DNA of 64,000 bases, taken from assembly GCF_017377655.1 (NCBI RefSeq), contig NZ_JAFREL010000083.1:1-64000 (forward strand), written 5' to 3'. Both the position numbers and the translations under genes were made by a program. The first letter of the stretch is position 1. Each line of letters opens with the position of its first letter. This DNA is from Candidatus Enterococcus ferrettii (GTDB lineage: Bacteria > Bacillota > Bacilli > Lactobacillales > Enterococcaceae). Of the stretch, positions 9,336 through 17,168 are shown piece after piece. The notes below the pieces were generated by a model. It did no database searches and had not been told where the DNA came from. It worked only from the letters and a program-made list of their open reading frames with translations.

Positions 9336-10196
9336 TTAGTCGTCTTCAGCGTCTTCCATAAAATAGTAGCTGTGGTCTTCTAAATCTAGGGCGTTCATAA
9401 TCTTAGCTGCCGTTTCCTCTATAGAATAGTTTGCGACGTTTACTACATAGCAACCAAGTTTTTGATACAATTCATTGGCAAATTCTAATTCTGCTTGAAT
9501 TTTGTCGCGATCCGAATATGCTGTTTCAGGATTGAGGCCATAAGCGCGCATCCGTTCTTTTCGAATACTGATTAATACTTCAGGGTCATTGGTTAACCCA
9601 ACAATCTTTTTAGGATCAATCTGGAACAATTGCTTAGGAATATGCGCTTGTGGAATCAACGGCAAATTAGCTACCTTTAAATTTTTGTTGGCTAAAAACA
9701 GGCTTAAAGGTGTTTTCGATGTTCGTGAGACACCTAATAAAACAATGTCAGCGTCAAGGAAACCTTTTGCATCTTTGCCATCGTCGTATTTCACAGCAAA
9801 TTCCAACGCTTTGATTCGTTTAAAATAATTGTCATTTAAATGATGCAGTGCACCGGGTTCATAAGTTGGTTCAATACTTGCACGTCGTTCGATTTCATTA
9901 ACCACCGGATTCAACAGATCCATGTGGAACAAGCCTGCTTGTTCGCAAAATTCTTCAGCGATTCGTGATAATTTCGGATCAATTAATGTATGAATGATCA
10001 TGGCATTTTCATTTTTAGCATCTTTCAACGCCTTTAACAGTAACTCCGCTGAGCTGATAAAGGTTCGACGGAACAAGCAAAATTCTACAGTCGGGTATTG
10101 CGCCATAGAAGCCTGCGCCAATTTAGAAGCCGTTTCACCTGCCGAATCGGAAATGATAAAGATCGTTACAAGATCGGTTTGATTTTCCTTCTCCAT
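9336..10196 (-). CDS. PPDK/PEP-synthase regulatory kinase-pyrophosphorylase (DUF299), copy 1
   Basis: Bifunctional ADP-dependent Ser/Thr kinase and Pi-dependent pyrophosphorylase family that switches pyruvate phosphate dikinase or PEP synthase off and on. The P-loop-like motif GVSRTSKTPLS is present, along with the family's N-terminal ISDSAGETA and the KYDDGKD segment. Length of 286 aa is typical. ATG at 10196 is preceded by GGGAG. A paralogue lies at 37749-38567 on the same strand. This copy has an acidic tail (EDAEDD) and is divergent from the Zur-like gene. No dikinase gene is in the window. Confidence 0.92.
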   Translation of the reverse strand: MEKENQTDLVTIFIISDSAGETASKLAQASMAQYPTVEFCLFRRTFISSAELLLKALKDAKNENAMIIHTLIDPKLSRIAEEFCEQAGLFHMDLLNPVVNEIERRASIEPTYEPGALHHLNDNYFKRIKALEFAVKYDDGKDAKGFLDADIVLLGVSRTSKTPLSLFLANKNLKVANLPLIPQAHIPKQLFQIDPKKIVGLTNDPEVLISIRKERMRAYGLNPETAYSDRDKIQAELEFANELYQKLGCYVVNVANYSIEETAAKIMNALDLEDHSYYFMEDAEDD

Positions 10197-10245
10197 AAAA
10201 TTCTCCCTTGTATTTTAAGATAATTTATTATACCATATTGTTTAT

Positions 10246-10260
10246 TCATAATCATTACGA
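10246..10260. promoter_or_regulatory. Zur box in the PPSR-1 / zur intergenic region
   Basis: TCATAATCATTACGA matches the Bacillus Zur 7-1-7 consensus TCGTAATNATTACGA at all but one specified base. It ends 20 bases before the start of the Fur-family gene, so negative autoregulation is likely. The site could also reach the divergent PPSR-1 promoter. Confidence 0.7.
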
Positions 10261-10280
10261 TTTAATTAGGAGGAATCGTC

Positions 10281-10715
10281 ATGACCCAACCAACATTATT
10301 AGAAAAAGCGTTAATAAAAGTGAAGGAAAAGGGCTTTAAATACACGAAAAAGCGCGAAACCTTACTGGATTATTTGATTAAAAAGAATCGTTATGTGGCT
10401 GCTAAAGAAATATATGACTATTTGAATGCTCAGTTTCCTGGACTTAGTTATGATACTGTTTATAGAAACTTAAGGGAATTTTGTGAAATCGGCATTGTGG
10501 AAGAGACCGATTATCAGGGAGAAATGAAGTTCCGCTTCAGCTGCAGCGAAGATTTTGGGCACCATCATCACTTTATTTGTACGGTTTGTGGCAAAACGAA
10601 GGAGATTCACATGTGTCCAATGGATTTTTTCAAGGAGCAGTTAGATGATTGCCAAATTGAAGGGCATCGTTTCGAATTATATGGACGTTGTTCAGATTGT
10701 AAAACGATTGCTTAA
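10281..10715 (+). CDS. zur: Fur-family metalloregulator, probably Zur
   Basis: A 144-residue Fur-fold repressor. N-terminal winged helix with the recognition segment SYDTVYRNLREF. The dimerisation domain has the structural-zinc cysteines in CTVC and CSDC, and the histidine cluster GHHHHFIC forms part of the regulatory site. Family members include Fur, PerR and Zur. The Zur-type operator just upstream is the main reason for choosing Zur. ATG at 10281 follows GGAGGAATC. No zinc transporter is adjacent. Confidence 0.83.
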   Translation: MTQPTLLEKALIKVKEKGFKYTKKRETLLDYLIKKNRYVAAKEIYDYLNAQFPGLSYDTVYRNLREFCEIGIVEETDYQGEMKFRFSCSEDFGHHHHFICTVCGKTKEIHMCPMDFFKEQLDDCQIEGHRFELYGRCSDCKTIA

Positions 10716-10745
10716 CCAATCGGTAAAATAAAACTCCTCAGTACC

Positions 10746-10774
10746 TTGACTCATATTTATCCATTCGATATAAT
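10746..10774 (+). promoter_or_regulatory. Strong sigma-A promoter of rpsU-yqeY
   Basis: TTGACT at 10746-10751, an exact 17-base spacer and consensus TATAAT at 10769-10774. It leaves a leader of about 75 bases before rpsU. Confidence 0.88.
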
Positions 10775-10857
10775 AACCTATGGACGGTCTTGTTTTTTGA
10801 GAGTATATTTCAATAACAAAAACGGTTACTTTTTAAGCTCGGAGGGAGGGAATTTAT

Positions 10858-11034
10858 ATGTCAAAAACAGTGGTTCGTAAAAATGAATCTCTTGACGATG
10901 CTCTTCGTCGCTTCAAACGTTCCGTTTCAAAAGCGGGGACTCTACAAGAATCTCGTAAACGTGAATTTTATGAAAAGCCAAGTGTGAAACGCAAGAAAAA
11001 ATCAGAAGCAGCTAGAAAACGTAAAAAATTCTAG
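10858..11034 (+). CDS. rpsU: Ribosomal protein bS21
   Basis: 58-residue basic small-subunit protein: begins [19 protein letters not shown] and ends in a Lys/Arg-rich tail. The start ATG follows GGAGGGAGGG. It is followed after 18 bases by yqeY, the normal rpsU-yqeY pairing of Bacillota. Confidence 0.97.
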   Translation: MSKTVVRKNESLDDALRRFKRSVSKAGTLQESRKREFYEKPSVKRKKKSEAARKRKKF

Positions 11035-11052
11035 TGTGAATGGAGTGATATG

Positions 11053-11496
11053 ATGTCACTGCTTACTCGGCTAAACGAAGACATGAAGCAAGCGATGCGC
11101 AGCAAGGACAAAGAATCTTTGCAGGTAATTCGTATGCTGAAAGCCGCTGTTCAAAATGAACAAATCAATACAGGTCAGGAATTATCAGAAGATGATGAAC
11201 TAACTGTTCTATCTCGTGAGATGAAGCAGCGACGTGAGTCATTGATGGAATTCGAAAAAGCTGATCGGACTGATTTAGCGGATAAAGTCAAAAAGGAAAT
11301 TGTAATTGTAGAAAAGTACATGCCAGCGCAGCTTTCAGAAGATGAAATCCGCGGCATAGTAAGTGATGCAATTGCTAAAACTGGAGCAACTTCACCAAAG
11401 GAATTTGGAAAAGTGATGGGCGCTGTGATGCCAAAGGTCAAAGGTAAGGCTGATGGTAATCAGGTAAATGCCATCGTGAAAGAGTTGTTACAATAG
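11053..11496 (+). CDS. yqeY: GatB/YqeY domain protein
   Basis: A 147-residue helical protein related to the tail domain of GatB, the tRNA-dependent amidotransferase subunit; suspected to bind tRNA, but its exact role is unknown. Family features: RLNEDMKQAMRSKDK at the N-terminus and the central VEKYMPAQLSEDEI segment. Two tandem ATGs (11050, 11053) follow GGAGTG. The second has the better spacing (5 bases) and is chosen. It lies in the rpsU operon and ends at a strong terminator. Confidence 0.92.
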   Translation: MSLLTRLNEDMKQAMRSKDKESLQVIRMLKAAVQNEQINTGQELSEDDELTVLSREMKQRRESLMEFEKADRTDLADKVKKEIVIVEKYMPAQLSEDEIRGIVSDAIAKTGATSPKEFGKVMGAVMPKVKGKADGNQVNAIVKELLQ

Positions 11497-11503
11497 AAAT
11501 TTT

Positions 11504-11537
11504 ACCATCGAGAAGAAAATTCTCGGTGGTTTTTTTG
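11504..11537 (+). terminator. Terminator of rpsU-yqeY
   Basis: 11-bp stem ACCATCGAGAA / TTCTCGGTGGT (11504-11514, 11520-11530) with one G-T pair, followed by T7. Confidence 0.92.
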
Positions 11538-11563
11538 TGCTTTATAATTGAGGATTGCCACAA

Positions 11564-11583
11564 TTTCCACATTGAAGTGGAAA
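11564..11583 (+). promoter_or_regulatory. Inverted repeat, candidate operator of the beta-glucoside PTS operon
   Basis: Perfect 7-bp dyad TTTCCAC-N6-GTGGAAA about 70 bases before the first PTS gene. Its place upstream of the cre-like site suits an activator such as the LicR-type protein encoded at the end of the operon. That pairing is inference. Confidence 0.5.
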
Positions 11584-11603
11584 ATAAAAAATTTAAACTC
11601 ATT

Positions 11604-11617
11604 TGAAAACGTTTTAT
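11604..11617 (+). promoter_or_regulatory. cre-like site (CcpA)
   Basis: TGAAAACGTTTTAT contains the palindrome AAAACGTTTT and matches the catabolite-response consensus TGWNANCGNTNWCA except at the last two positions. It lies 35 bases before the PTS IIA start, a usual place for carbon catabolite repression. Confidence 0.6.
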
Positions 11618-11651
11618 AGTTAGGTCAGAAAGAAGGAGGAGGAACTTTTTA

Positions 11652-11981
11652 ATGGAAGAAGTCAGAGTCGGAACCGAGATGGACTCAATGGCCATCATCT
11701 TACATGCAGGCAATGCAAAGAGTGATGCGTATGAAGCCCTGCTCGCAGTGAAGCAAGGAGATTTCAAAACATTTGATGAAAAGCATACGACAGCAAAAAG
11801 TGAAATGAAACTTGCTCATCGAGCGCATGCAGAAATGCTTAGAAAGCTTTCTTCGGAGGATCGAATGAACGAGGTGGATCTGCTATTAGTGCATGCAGAG
11901 GGACATTTAACTTCAACAGAGATTGCTGTAGACATGATCGCTGAGTTTGGAGAATTGTATAAATGGAAGGAGACGATTTAA
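11652..11981 (+). CDS. celC: PTS lactose/cellobiose-family EIIA
   Basis: A 109-residue all-helical EIIA that takes phosphate from HPr and passes it to EIIB. The phosphorylated histidine is expected at H81 in the family motif LLLVHAEGHL. The N-terminal segment carries the conserved HAGNAKSDAYEAL. ATG at 11652 follows AGGAGGAGG. The stop overlaps the next start by one base (TAATG). Sugar specificity (cellobiose or another beta-glucoside rather than lactose) comes from the neighbouring phospho-beta-glucosidase and EIIC. Confidence 0.9.
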   Translation: MEEVRVGTEMDSMAIILHAGNAKSDAYEALLAVKQGDFKTFDEKHTTAKSEMKLAHRAHAEMLRKLSSEDRMNEVDLLLVHAEGHLTSTEIAVDMIAEFGELYKWKETI

Positions 11982-13375
11982 TGGATAAAAACTTTTTCTG
12001 GGGTGGGGCAACTGCCTCTTATCAATGTGAAGGTGCTTGGGATGTCGATGACAAGGCCGAATCAATGTGGGATCATTACCTGCATGAAAACGATATGGAA
12101 AATGGAGACATTGCCAGTGATCATTATCATCGCTTTGAAGAAGATATTCGTATGATGAAAGAAGGAGGTCAAACTTCTTATCGCTTTTCACTATCATGGC
12201 CGCGCATTATTAAAAATCAAGCTGGTGAAATTAATTCTAAAGGAATTGAGTTTTATCATCGCTTATTAGATGCTTGCCACAAATTTGATATCGAACCTTT
12301 TGTGACAATCTATCACTGGGATTTACCGCAATATTGGGAAGCAGATGGCGGTTGGCTAAATCGAGACGTAGCTTATGCATTCGAGCATTTAGCAAAGGTC
12401 TGCTTTGAACAGTTTGGAGATAAAGTTCGTTACTGGACAACCTTCAATGAACCCAAATGGTTTATTGCTAACGGCTATTTTATCGGAAATTATCCACCAG
12501 GCTTGCAGGACGTTCAAAAAACGATGATAGGAGCTTATCATGTAATGTTGGCGAGTGCTCTAGGGGTGCGGGCTTTCCATGAAGGCGGTTATCAGGGACA
12601 GATTGGTATTGTTCACAGCTATACACCAGTGAATGGTGTAGATGATACAATTGAAACAAAGATTGCGATGCGCTATGCAGATAACTATTGCAATAACTGG
12701 ATTTTAGACACAGCAGCCTTAGGAGAATTTCCAATTGATCTAGTAGCAAAACTGGCTTTAGATTATGACGTAGATTTTATAAAGGCAGATGAATTACGTA
12801 TCATTAAAGAAAATACAGTTGATTTCATCGGGCTAAACTATTATGCTCGTACTTTAGTGAAACCGTATACCGATGGTGAAACACAAGTAGTCTTCAACCA
12901 TTCGGGTAAAAAAGGTCAGAGTAAAGTGGTGATCAAAGGTTGGTTTGAACAAGTGAAGGATCCGAATAGTGAATTTACTGCCTGGGATACTGAAATCTAT
13001 CCAAAAGGCTTGCAGGATGGGTTGATTGAAGCTTGGGATCGCTATCACTTACCCATTTACGTTACCGAAAATGGGGTAGGCGTCAGAGAAGACGTGACTG
13101 TTGATCAGGTGAATGATGATTACCGTATTTCATTTATGAATGACCACATTAATGCCATCATGAACGCGATGGATCAAGGAGTAGATATTCGCGGCTACTA
13201 CGCTTGGGCATCCTTTGATTTATATTCTTGGAAAAATGGTGTTGAAAAGCGTTACGGCCTAGTTGCTGTTGATTTTAAAAATGAACAAGAACGTAAGCCT
13301 AAAGCCTCTTACTATTGGTTTAAAGAGGTCATTGAAAGTCACGGAGAAAAAATCCAACGAAGAGCGTTTGAGTAA
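11981..13375 (+). CDS. 6-phospho-beta-glucosidase (GH1)
   Basis: Hydrolyses the phosphorylated disaccharide delivered by the PTS to glucose and glucose-6-phosphate in the cytosol. GH1 hallmarks: N-terminal FFWGGATASYQCEG, acid/base Glu in TTFNEPKW, nucleophile Glu in YVTENGVG, and the C-terminal W-rich segment. Length of 464 aa is typical. An in-frame ATG at 11963 lies inside the EIIA gene, but GGAAGGAG at 11965-11972 places the start at 11981. It lies between EIIA and EIIB. Confidence 0.93.
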   Translation: MDKNFFWGGATASYQCEGAWDVDDKAESMWDHYLHENDMENGDIASDHYHRFEEDIRMMKEGGQTSYRFSLSWPRIIKNQAGEINSKGIEFYHRLLDACHKFDIEPFVTIYHWDLPQYWEADGGWLNRDVAYAFEHLAKVCFEQFGDKVRYWTTFNEPKWFIANGYFIGNYPPGLQDVQKTMIGAYHVMLASALGVRAFHEGGYQGQIGIVHSYTPVNGVDDTIETKIAMRYADNYCNNWILDTAALGEFPIDLVAKLALDYDVDFIKADELRIIKENTVDFIGLNYYARTLVKPYTDGETQVVFNHSGKKGQSKVVIKGWFEQVKDPNSEFTAWDTEIYPKGLQDGLIEAWDRYHLPIYVTENGVGVREDVTVDQVNDDYRISFMNDHINAIMNAMDQGVDIRGYYAWASFDLYSWKNGVEKRYGLVAVDFKNEQERKPKASYYWFKEVIESHGEKIQRRAFE

Positions 13376-13425
13376 CAATCCGATTTGCATTTAAAAAAAT
13401 GGCTCCATTGAGAGGAACGATAATA

Positions 13426-13716
13426 ATGAAAAAAGTAATGCTAGTTTGTAATGCAGGGATGTCAACAGGGATGTTAGCAAAAAAAATTGAAGCAGCTTCC
13501 GGCAATACGCTGGAAGTGAATGCTTACAGTGAATCTGAATATAAAGATTATTTGGAGGGGGTAGATTTAGTTTTAATTGGGCCTCAAATTCGTTTCTTAA
13601 AGCCGCAAATTTCGGCGGCGGTAGAGGTACCCGTTGAAGCAATTTCACCAATGAAATACGGCATTATGGATGGTAAAGGTGTTTACGAAGATATCAAAAA
13701 ATTGATCGGGGGATAA
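13426..13716 (+). CDS. celA: PTS lactose/cellobiose-family EIIB
   Basis: A 96-residue EIIB. The phosphorylated cysteine is C8 in VMLVCNAGMSTGML. AGAGGA at 13411-13416 sits 9 bases before the ATG at 13426; the longer reading frame from 13399 has no ribosome site and is not used. It lies 50 bases after the glucosidase and 6 bases before EIIC. Confidence 0.92.
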   Translation: MKKVMLVCNAGMSTGMLAKKIEAASGNTLEVNAYSESEYKDYLEGVDLVLIGPQIRFLKPQISAAVEVPVEAISPMKYGIMDGKGVYEDIKKLIGG

Positions 13717-13722
13717 AAGATC

Positions 13723-15075
13723 ATGGGATTTAATACATTAAGCGAAAAAATGGATCAATATATCTCGCCGCTTGCTAACAAGTTAAGTCAGCAGCGGCAC
13801 TTGAAAGCAACACGCGATGCCTTTATGTCAATGCTGCCAATTACTTTGTTTGGTTCAATTCCGATCATTTTGAATGCTGCACCAGTGACAGAAAATACAA
13901 CAAACCGCTTTTTGCTGGCTTGGGCGAGCTTTGCTGAACAGAACAGTATGATTTTAAACTGGATCAGTGGTATCACCTTAAGTGCCATGTCATTATTCAT
14001 TTGTATCGGAGTAACTTATTTCTTATGTCGTCATTACAAGGAAGATGTATTACGACCTTTGATGTTTGCAGTCGTTGGATTCTTGATGCTAGTTTTGACA
14101 CCGTTGAAGCTAGGCTGGGATGGTAAAGAAGTGGAGATTAGTTTCTTGGATGGTCGTGGAATTTTGTTGGCACTTTTTGTTTCTATTGTTACGGTGGAAG
14201 GCTATCATTGGATGCGTAAGAAAAACATTGGACGAATTTCAATGCCGGATAGTGTACCAGCTTCATTGTCAGAAACCTTTGCAGCGCTCGTACCTGGCCT
14301 GATTTTGATGACATTCTTTTCGATTGTCTTTATTATCTTTCATGCCTTCGATACGACCGCTGTACAATTCCTATACAATATTATGGCACCGAGCTTCCAA
14401 GCAGCGGATAGTCTGCCATTTACCATTTTGAGTATTTTCTTGATTCACTTGTTTTGGTTCTTTGGCATTCATGATGCGGCATTAGCTGGAATTTTAGGAC
14501 CGATTCGTGACGGAAATCTATCAATTAATGCGGCGGAAAAAATGGCGGGTACAGATTTAAGTAACGTCTTTACTACTCCATTTTGGACTTACTTTGTTAT
14601 TATTGGTGGTTCAGGTTCAGTCTTGGCATTAGCTTTCTTAATGATGCGTTCCAAATCAAAACAGTTAAGTACAGTGGGGAAAGTTGGTTTTCTGCCTTCC
14701 ATTTTCGGAATTTCAGAGCCGATGATCTTCGGGACACCGTTGATGTTGAATCCGATTTTCTTTGTACCATTTATTTTTACTTCTGTGTTTAACGGAATTG
14801 TTACTTACTTGTGTATGTCGTGGGGGATTGTTGGCAAGACCTTTGCGGTGTTCTCGTGGCAGATGCCCGCACCAATTGGAGCTTTCCTTTCCACTATGGA
14901 TTGGCGTGCGATTGTATTGGTTCTTGCATTGATAGCTCTAGATGGAGTGCTGTACTACCCATTCTTTAAGGTATATGAGAAAAACCTAATTACTCTGGAA
15001 AAAGAATCTGAGACAGAGGCTGATTCAGCAGAAAAAACAGCCGTAGATGTTTCCAATGATACAACGACTGCTTAA
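13723..15075 (+). CDS. celB: PTS lactose/cellobiose-family EIIC permease
   Basis: A 450-residue integral membrane sugar channel of the PTS with about ten hydrophobic segments. Family markers are the N-terminal KLSQQRHLKATRDAFMSMLP, the FWFFGIHDAA segment in the middle and the substrate-loop region FGISEPMIFGTP. The C-terminal tail (after about 425) is acidic and hydrophilic. ATG follows GGGGGATAAAAGATC. Together with EIIA and EIIB it forms one transporter. Confidence 0.93.
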   Translation: MGFNTLSEKMDQYISPLANKLSQQRHLKATRDAFMSMLPITLFGSIPIILNAAPVTENTTNRFLLAWASFAEQNSMILNWISGITLSAMSLFICIGVTYFLCRHYKEDVLRPLMFAVVGFLMLVLTPLKLGWDGKEVEISFLDGRGILLALFVSIVTVEGYHWMRKKNIGRISMPDSVPASLSETFAALVPGLILMTFFSIVFIIFHAFDTTAVQFLYNIMAPSFQAADSLPFTILSIFLIHLFWFFGIHDAALAGILGPIRDGNLSINAAEKMAGTDLSNVFTTPFWTYFVIIGGSGSVLALAFLMMRSKSKQLSTVGKVGFLPSIFGISEPMIFGTPLMLNPIFFVPFIFTSVFNGIVTYLCMSWGIVGKTFAVFSWQMPAPIGAFLSTMDWRAIVLVLALIALDGVLYYPFFKVYEKNLITLEKESETEADSAEKTAVDVSNDTTTA

Positions 15076-15081
15076 TAGTTT

Positions 15082-15106
15082 AGAGCATAGGTAATCCTAT
15101 GCTCTT
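15082..15106 (+). terminator. Hairpin between EIIC and the LicR-type gene
   Basis: Perfect 10-bp stem AGAGCATAGG / CCTATGCTCT with a TAAT loop but only a short T stretch, so probably a leaky terminator or processing point. A TATAAT at 15114-15119 just after it may be the -10 box of a separate promoter for the regulator gene, though no good -35 is visible. Confidence 0.55.
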
Positions 15107-15154
15107 ATTGTGATATAATCTAAAAGCTAAAATGCCTTCAGGAGGATCGAACAT

Positions 15155-17014
15155 ATGCAAATTTCTCAAAGACAAGAACAGATTATCGAGAAATTGACTT
15201 TTAGTAATCTCCCTCTCACAGCCCAGATGCTCTCTAAAGAGTTAGGCGTATCGTCTAAAACAATTCGTAATGATATTCAACAGTTAAATGGGCAGGTTTT
15301 ACAAGCGGTCATTTTATCGAAAGCGGGTGCTGGATTTTATCTTAATCCAGAAACTCTTACATTATTGGATAATGAGAAGGAAATTGATCGATCAAACCTG
15401 CGCTTTGAATTGCTGGTTCAAATTATTGATCAAACCAGGTGCGACTTTTACGAATTAGCCGATGATTTCTTTATCAGCGAGTCTGCACTTAATCGGATTA
15501 TCAAGGAGTTAAATGACTTGATTTCTCGACAGGATCAATCATTGATTATTCAGCGGAAAAACAACCAATTATTTATTGATGGTGAAGAAGCTGAGAAACG
15601 GCGCGTTTTTACGCTGTTCTTGAATCAAGAAATTGAGGCCAATAAATTAAGCTTGGAGAAGTATTCAGACTATTTTGGACAAATTGATTTAGCTAAGTTG
15701 TCGCAGTTGGTAATTCGTTTCCACCAACAGGAGAACTTTTCGATAAACGACTTTTCCACGATTTCTTTTATTTTACATGTAGCGGTATTGTTAGAGCGAG
15801 TGAGCAAAGCGAGCTTTTTAAATACTACTAAGACTGCAATGGAGGATCAAGAGGGACGTCGGCTAACCCTTGAAATAGCTGCTTTATTAGAAGAAAACTT
15901 TCAGGTAGAAATTCCAGAGGAAGAGTTGCCGTATATTTATCGTCTATATTCTGGTGTAATTGTTTCCAATGAGAGCTTGGAAGAACTGCGGTTAAAAGAA
16001 GTGATCGAAAATTTACTTGATAGTATTTCGGGGATTTTTTATTTAGATTTTACTCAAGACGAAAAGATTGTTGATTATTTGCTGACTCATGTTTCAGCTT
16101 TATACAAGCGGGCAATCAATCATCAATATTTAACCAATCCTTTGCTAGAGGAAATTAAAAGTAAGTTTTCTTTTGTTTACAATGTTAGTGTATATGCTTC
16201 CGCTTTTTTACAACGGACATTATACATACAATTTCCAGAGGATGAAATTGCCTATTTATCCTTGCATTTTCTTTCCGCTTTAGAAAATATTCGCAGGAAA
16301 AAAAAGAAGCAGGTGCTGCTAGTTTCACCTTACGGAGTAGGAAATCAGCGGATTGTTCGATCTTATTTAAATCGAATTACGGACTTCGAAATAGAGTTGT
16401 CTGTAGCACAGTCTGTTTTCGATATCAATGATGAGCTGATAAAGGACAAGGATTTGATTTTGACAACCGAAGCGTTGCAAATAGAGACGACTGTTCCTAT
16501 TTATCACTACCAGTCTTTTTTAACAGAACAAGATTTAGCCGAGATTACCCAACTCTTTGCTGCAGTCAGTCAAACGCCGTCGGTACTGACCCGCTTTTTG
16601 AAGGAAGAATTATTTTTTCCTCACGAGGGACAAAGGGCACCTGATGAAGCGATTCGTTTTCTTTGTCAGCAGTTGTGTGATAAAGGATATTGCGAAGCTG
16701 ACTATGTGGAAAAAGTATTAGAACGTGAGGCGTTGTCCAGCACAGCATTTGGCAATTATTATGCGATTCCCCATGCGATTAAACGTGAGGCTAAGAAAAA
16801 TGCAGTAGCGATTGCCTCCTTTGAAAAACCGATTCAATGGCAAGGAAAAAAAGTAAGACTGGTTCTGCTGCTGGCGTTAAAAGGAGAACGCGACAATTCC
16901 TTTGAGCAATTGTTTGAGGAGTTGGTGATGATTTTAAACGAACCTGCTCGTGTCAAACGGTTAGCGAAGCAAATAGATTTTGAAAAATTTTTAACGATTT
17001 GTCAGGAAAAATAA
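15155..17014 (+). CDS. PRD-containing transcriptional regulator, LicR/MtlR type
   Basis: 619 residues in the LicR architecture: two N-terminal helix-turn-helix domains (about 1-140), PRD1 (about 175-280) and PRD2 (about 285-385), an EIIB-like domain (about 385-470) and an EIIA-like domain (about 475-619). Likely phosphorylation histidines include H208 in PRD1, H312 and H371 in PRD2, and H540 in YAIPHAI. In the EIIB-like domain the usual phosphorylatable Cys is absent: the loop reads LLVSPYGVGNQ with Ser391. It is expected to activate the upstream PTS operon under PTS and HPr control. ATG follows CAGGAGGATCG. Confidence 0.9.
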   Translation: MQISQRQEQIIEKLTFSNLPLTAQMLSKELGVSSKTIRNDIQQLNGQVLQAVILSKAGAGFYLNPETLTLLDNEKEIDRSNLRFELLVQIIDQTRCDFYELADDFFISESALNRIIKELNDLISRQDQSLIIQRKNNQLFIDGEEAEKRRVFTLFLNQEIEANKLSLEKYSDYFGQIDLAKLSQLVIRFHQQENFSINDFSTISFILHVAVLLERVSKASFLNTTKTAMEDQEGRRLTLEIAALLEENFQVEIPEEELPYIYRLYSGVIVSNESLEELRLKEVIENLLDSISGIFYLDFTQDEKIVDYLLTHVSALYKRAINHQYLTNPLLEEIKSKFSFVYNVSVYASAFLQRTLYIQFPEDEIAYLSLHFLSALENIRRKKKKQVLLVSPYGVGNQRIVRSYLNRITDFEIELSVAQSVFDINDELIKDKDLILTTEALQIETTVPIYHYQSFLTEQDLAEITQLFAAVSQTPSVLTRFLKEELFFPHEGQRAPDEAIRFLCQQLCDKGYCEADYVEKVLEREALSSTAFGNYYAIPHAIKREAKKNAVAIASFEKPIQWQGKKVRLVLLLALKGERDNSFEQLFEELVMILNEPARVKRLAKQIDFEKFLTICQEK

Positions 17015-17015
17015 G

Positions 17016-17074
17016 AAAGACAGTGATTTTTTGAAGCGGCTCGTCAATGAGACTTCGAGGATTGCTGTCTTTTT
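17016..17074 (+). terminator. Terminator after the LicR-type gene
   Basis: AAAGACAG (17016-17023) pairs with CTGTCTTT (17065-17072) around a long internal loop, followed by a short T stretch. Confidence 0.65.
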
Positions 17075-17168
17075 AGGTCTTTCTTAAGGTGAGATCCCTT
17101 GCAATTTTGCTTTTATTTAGAGTGTGGTATGATAGGGTGACTGATTAAAATAAGGGGATGAAGTATTT

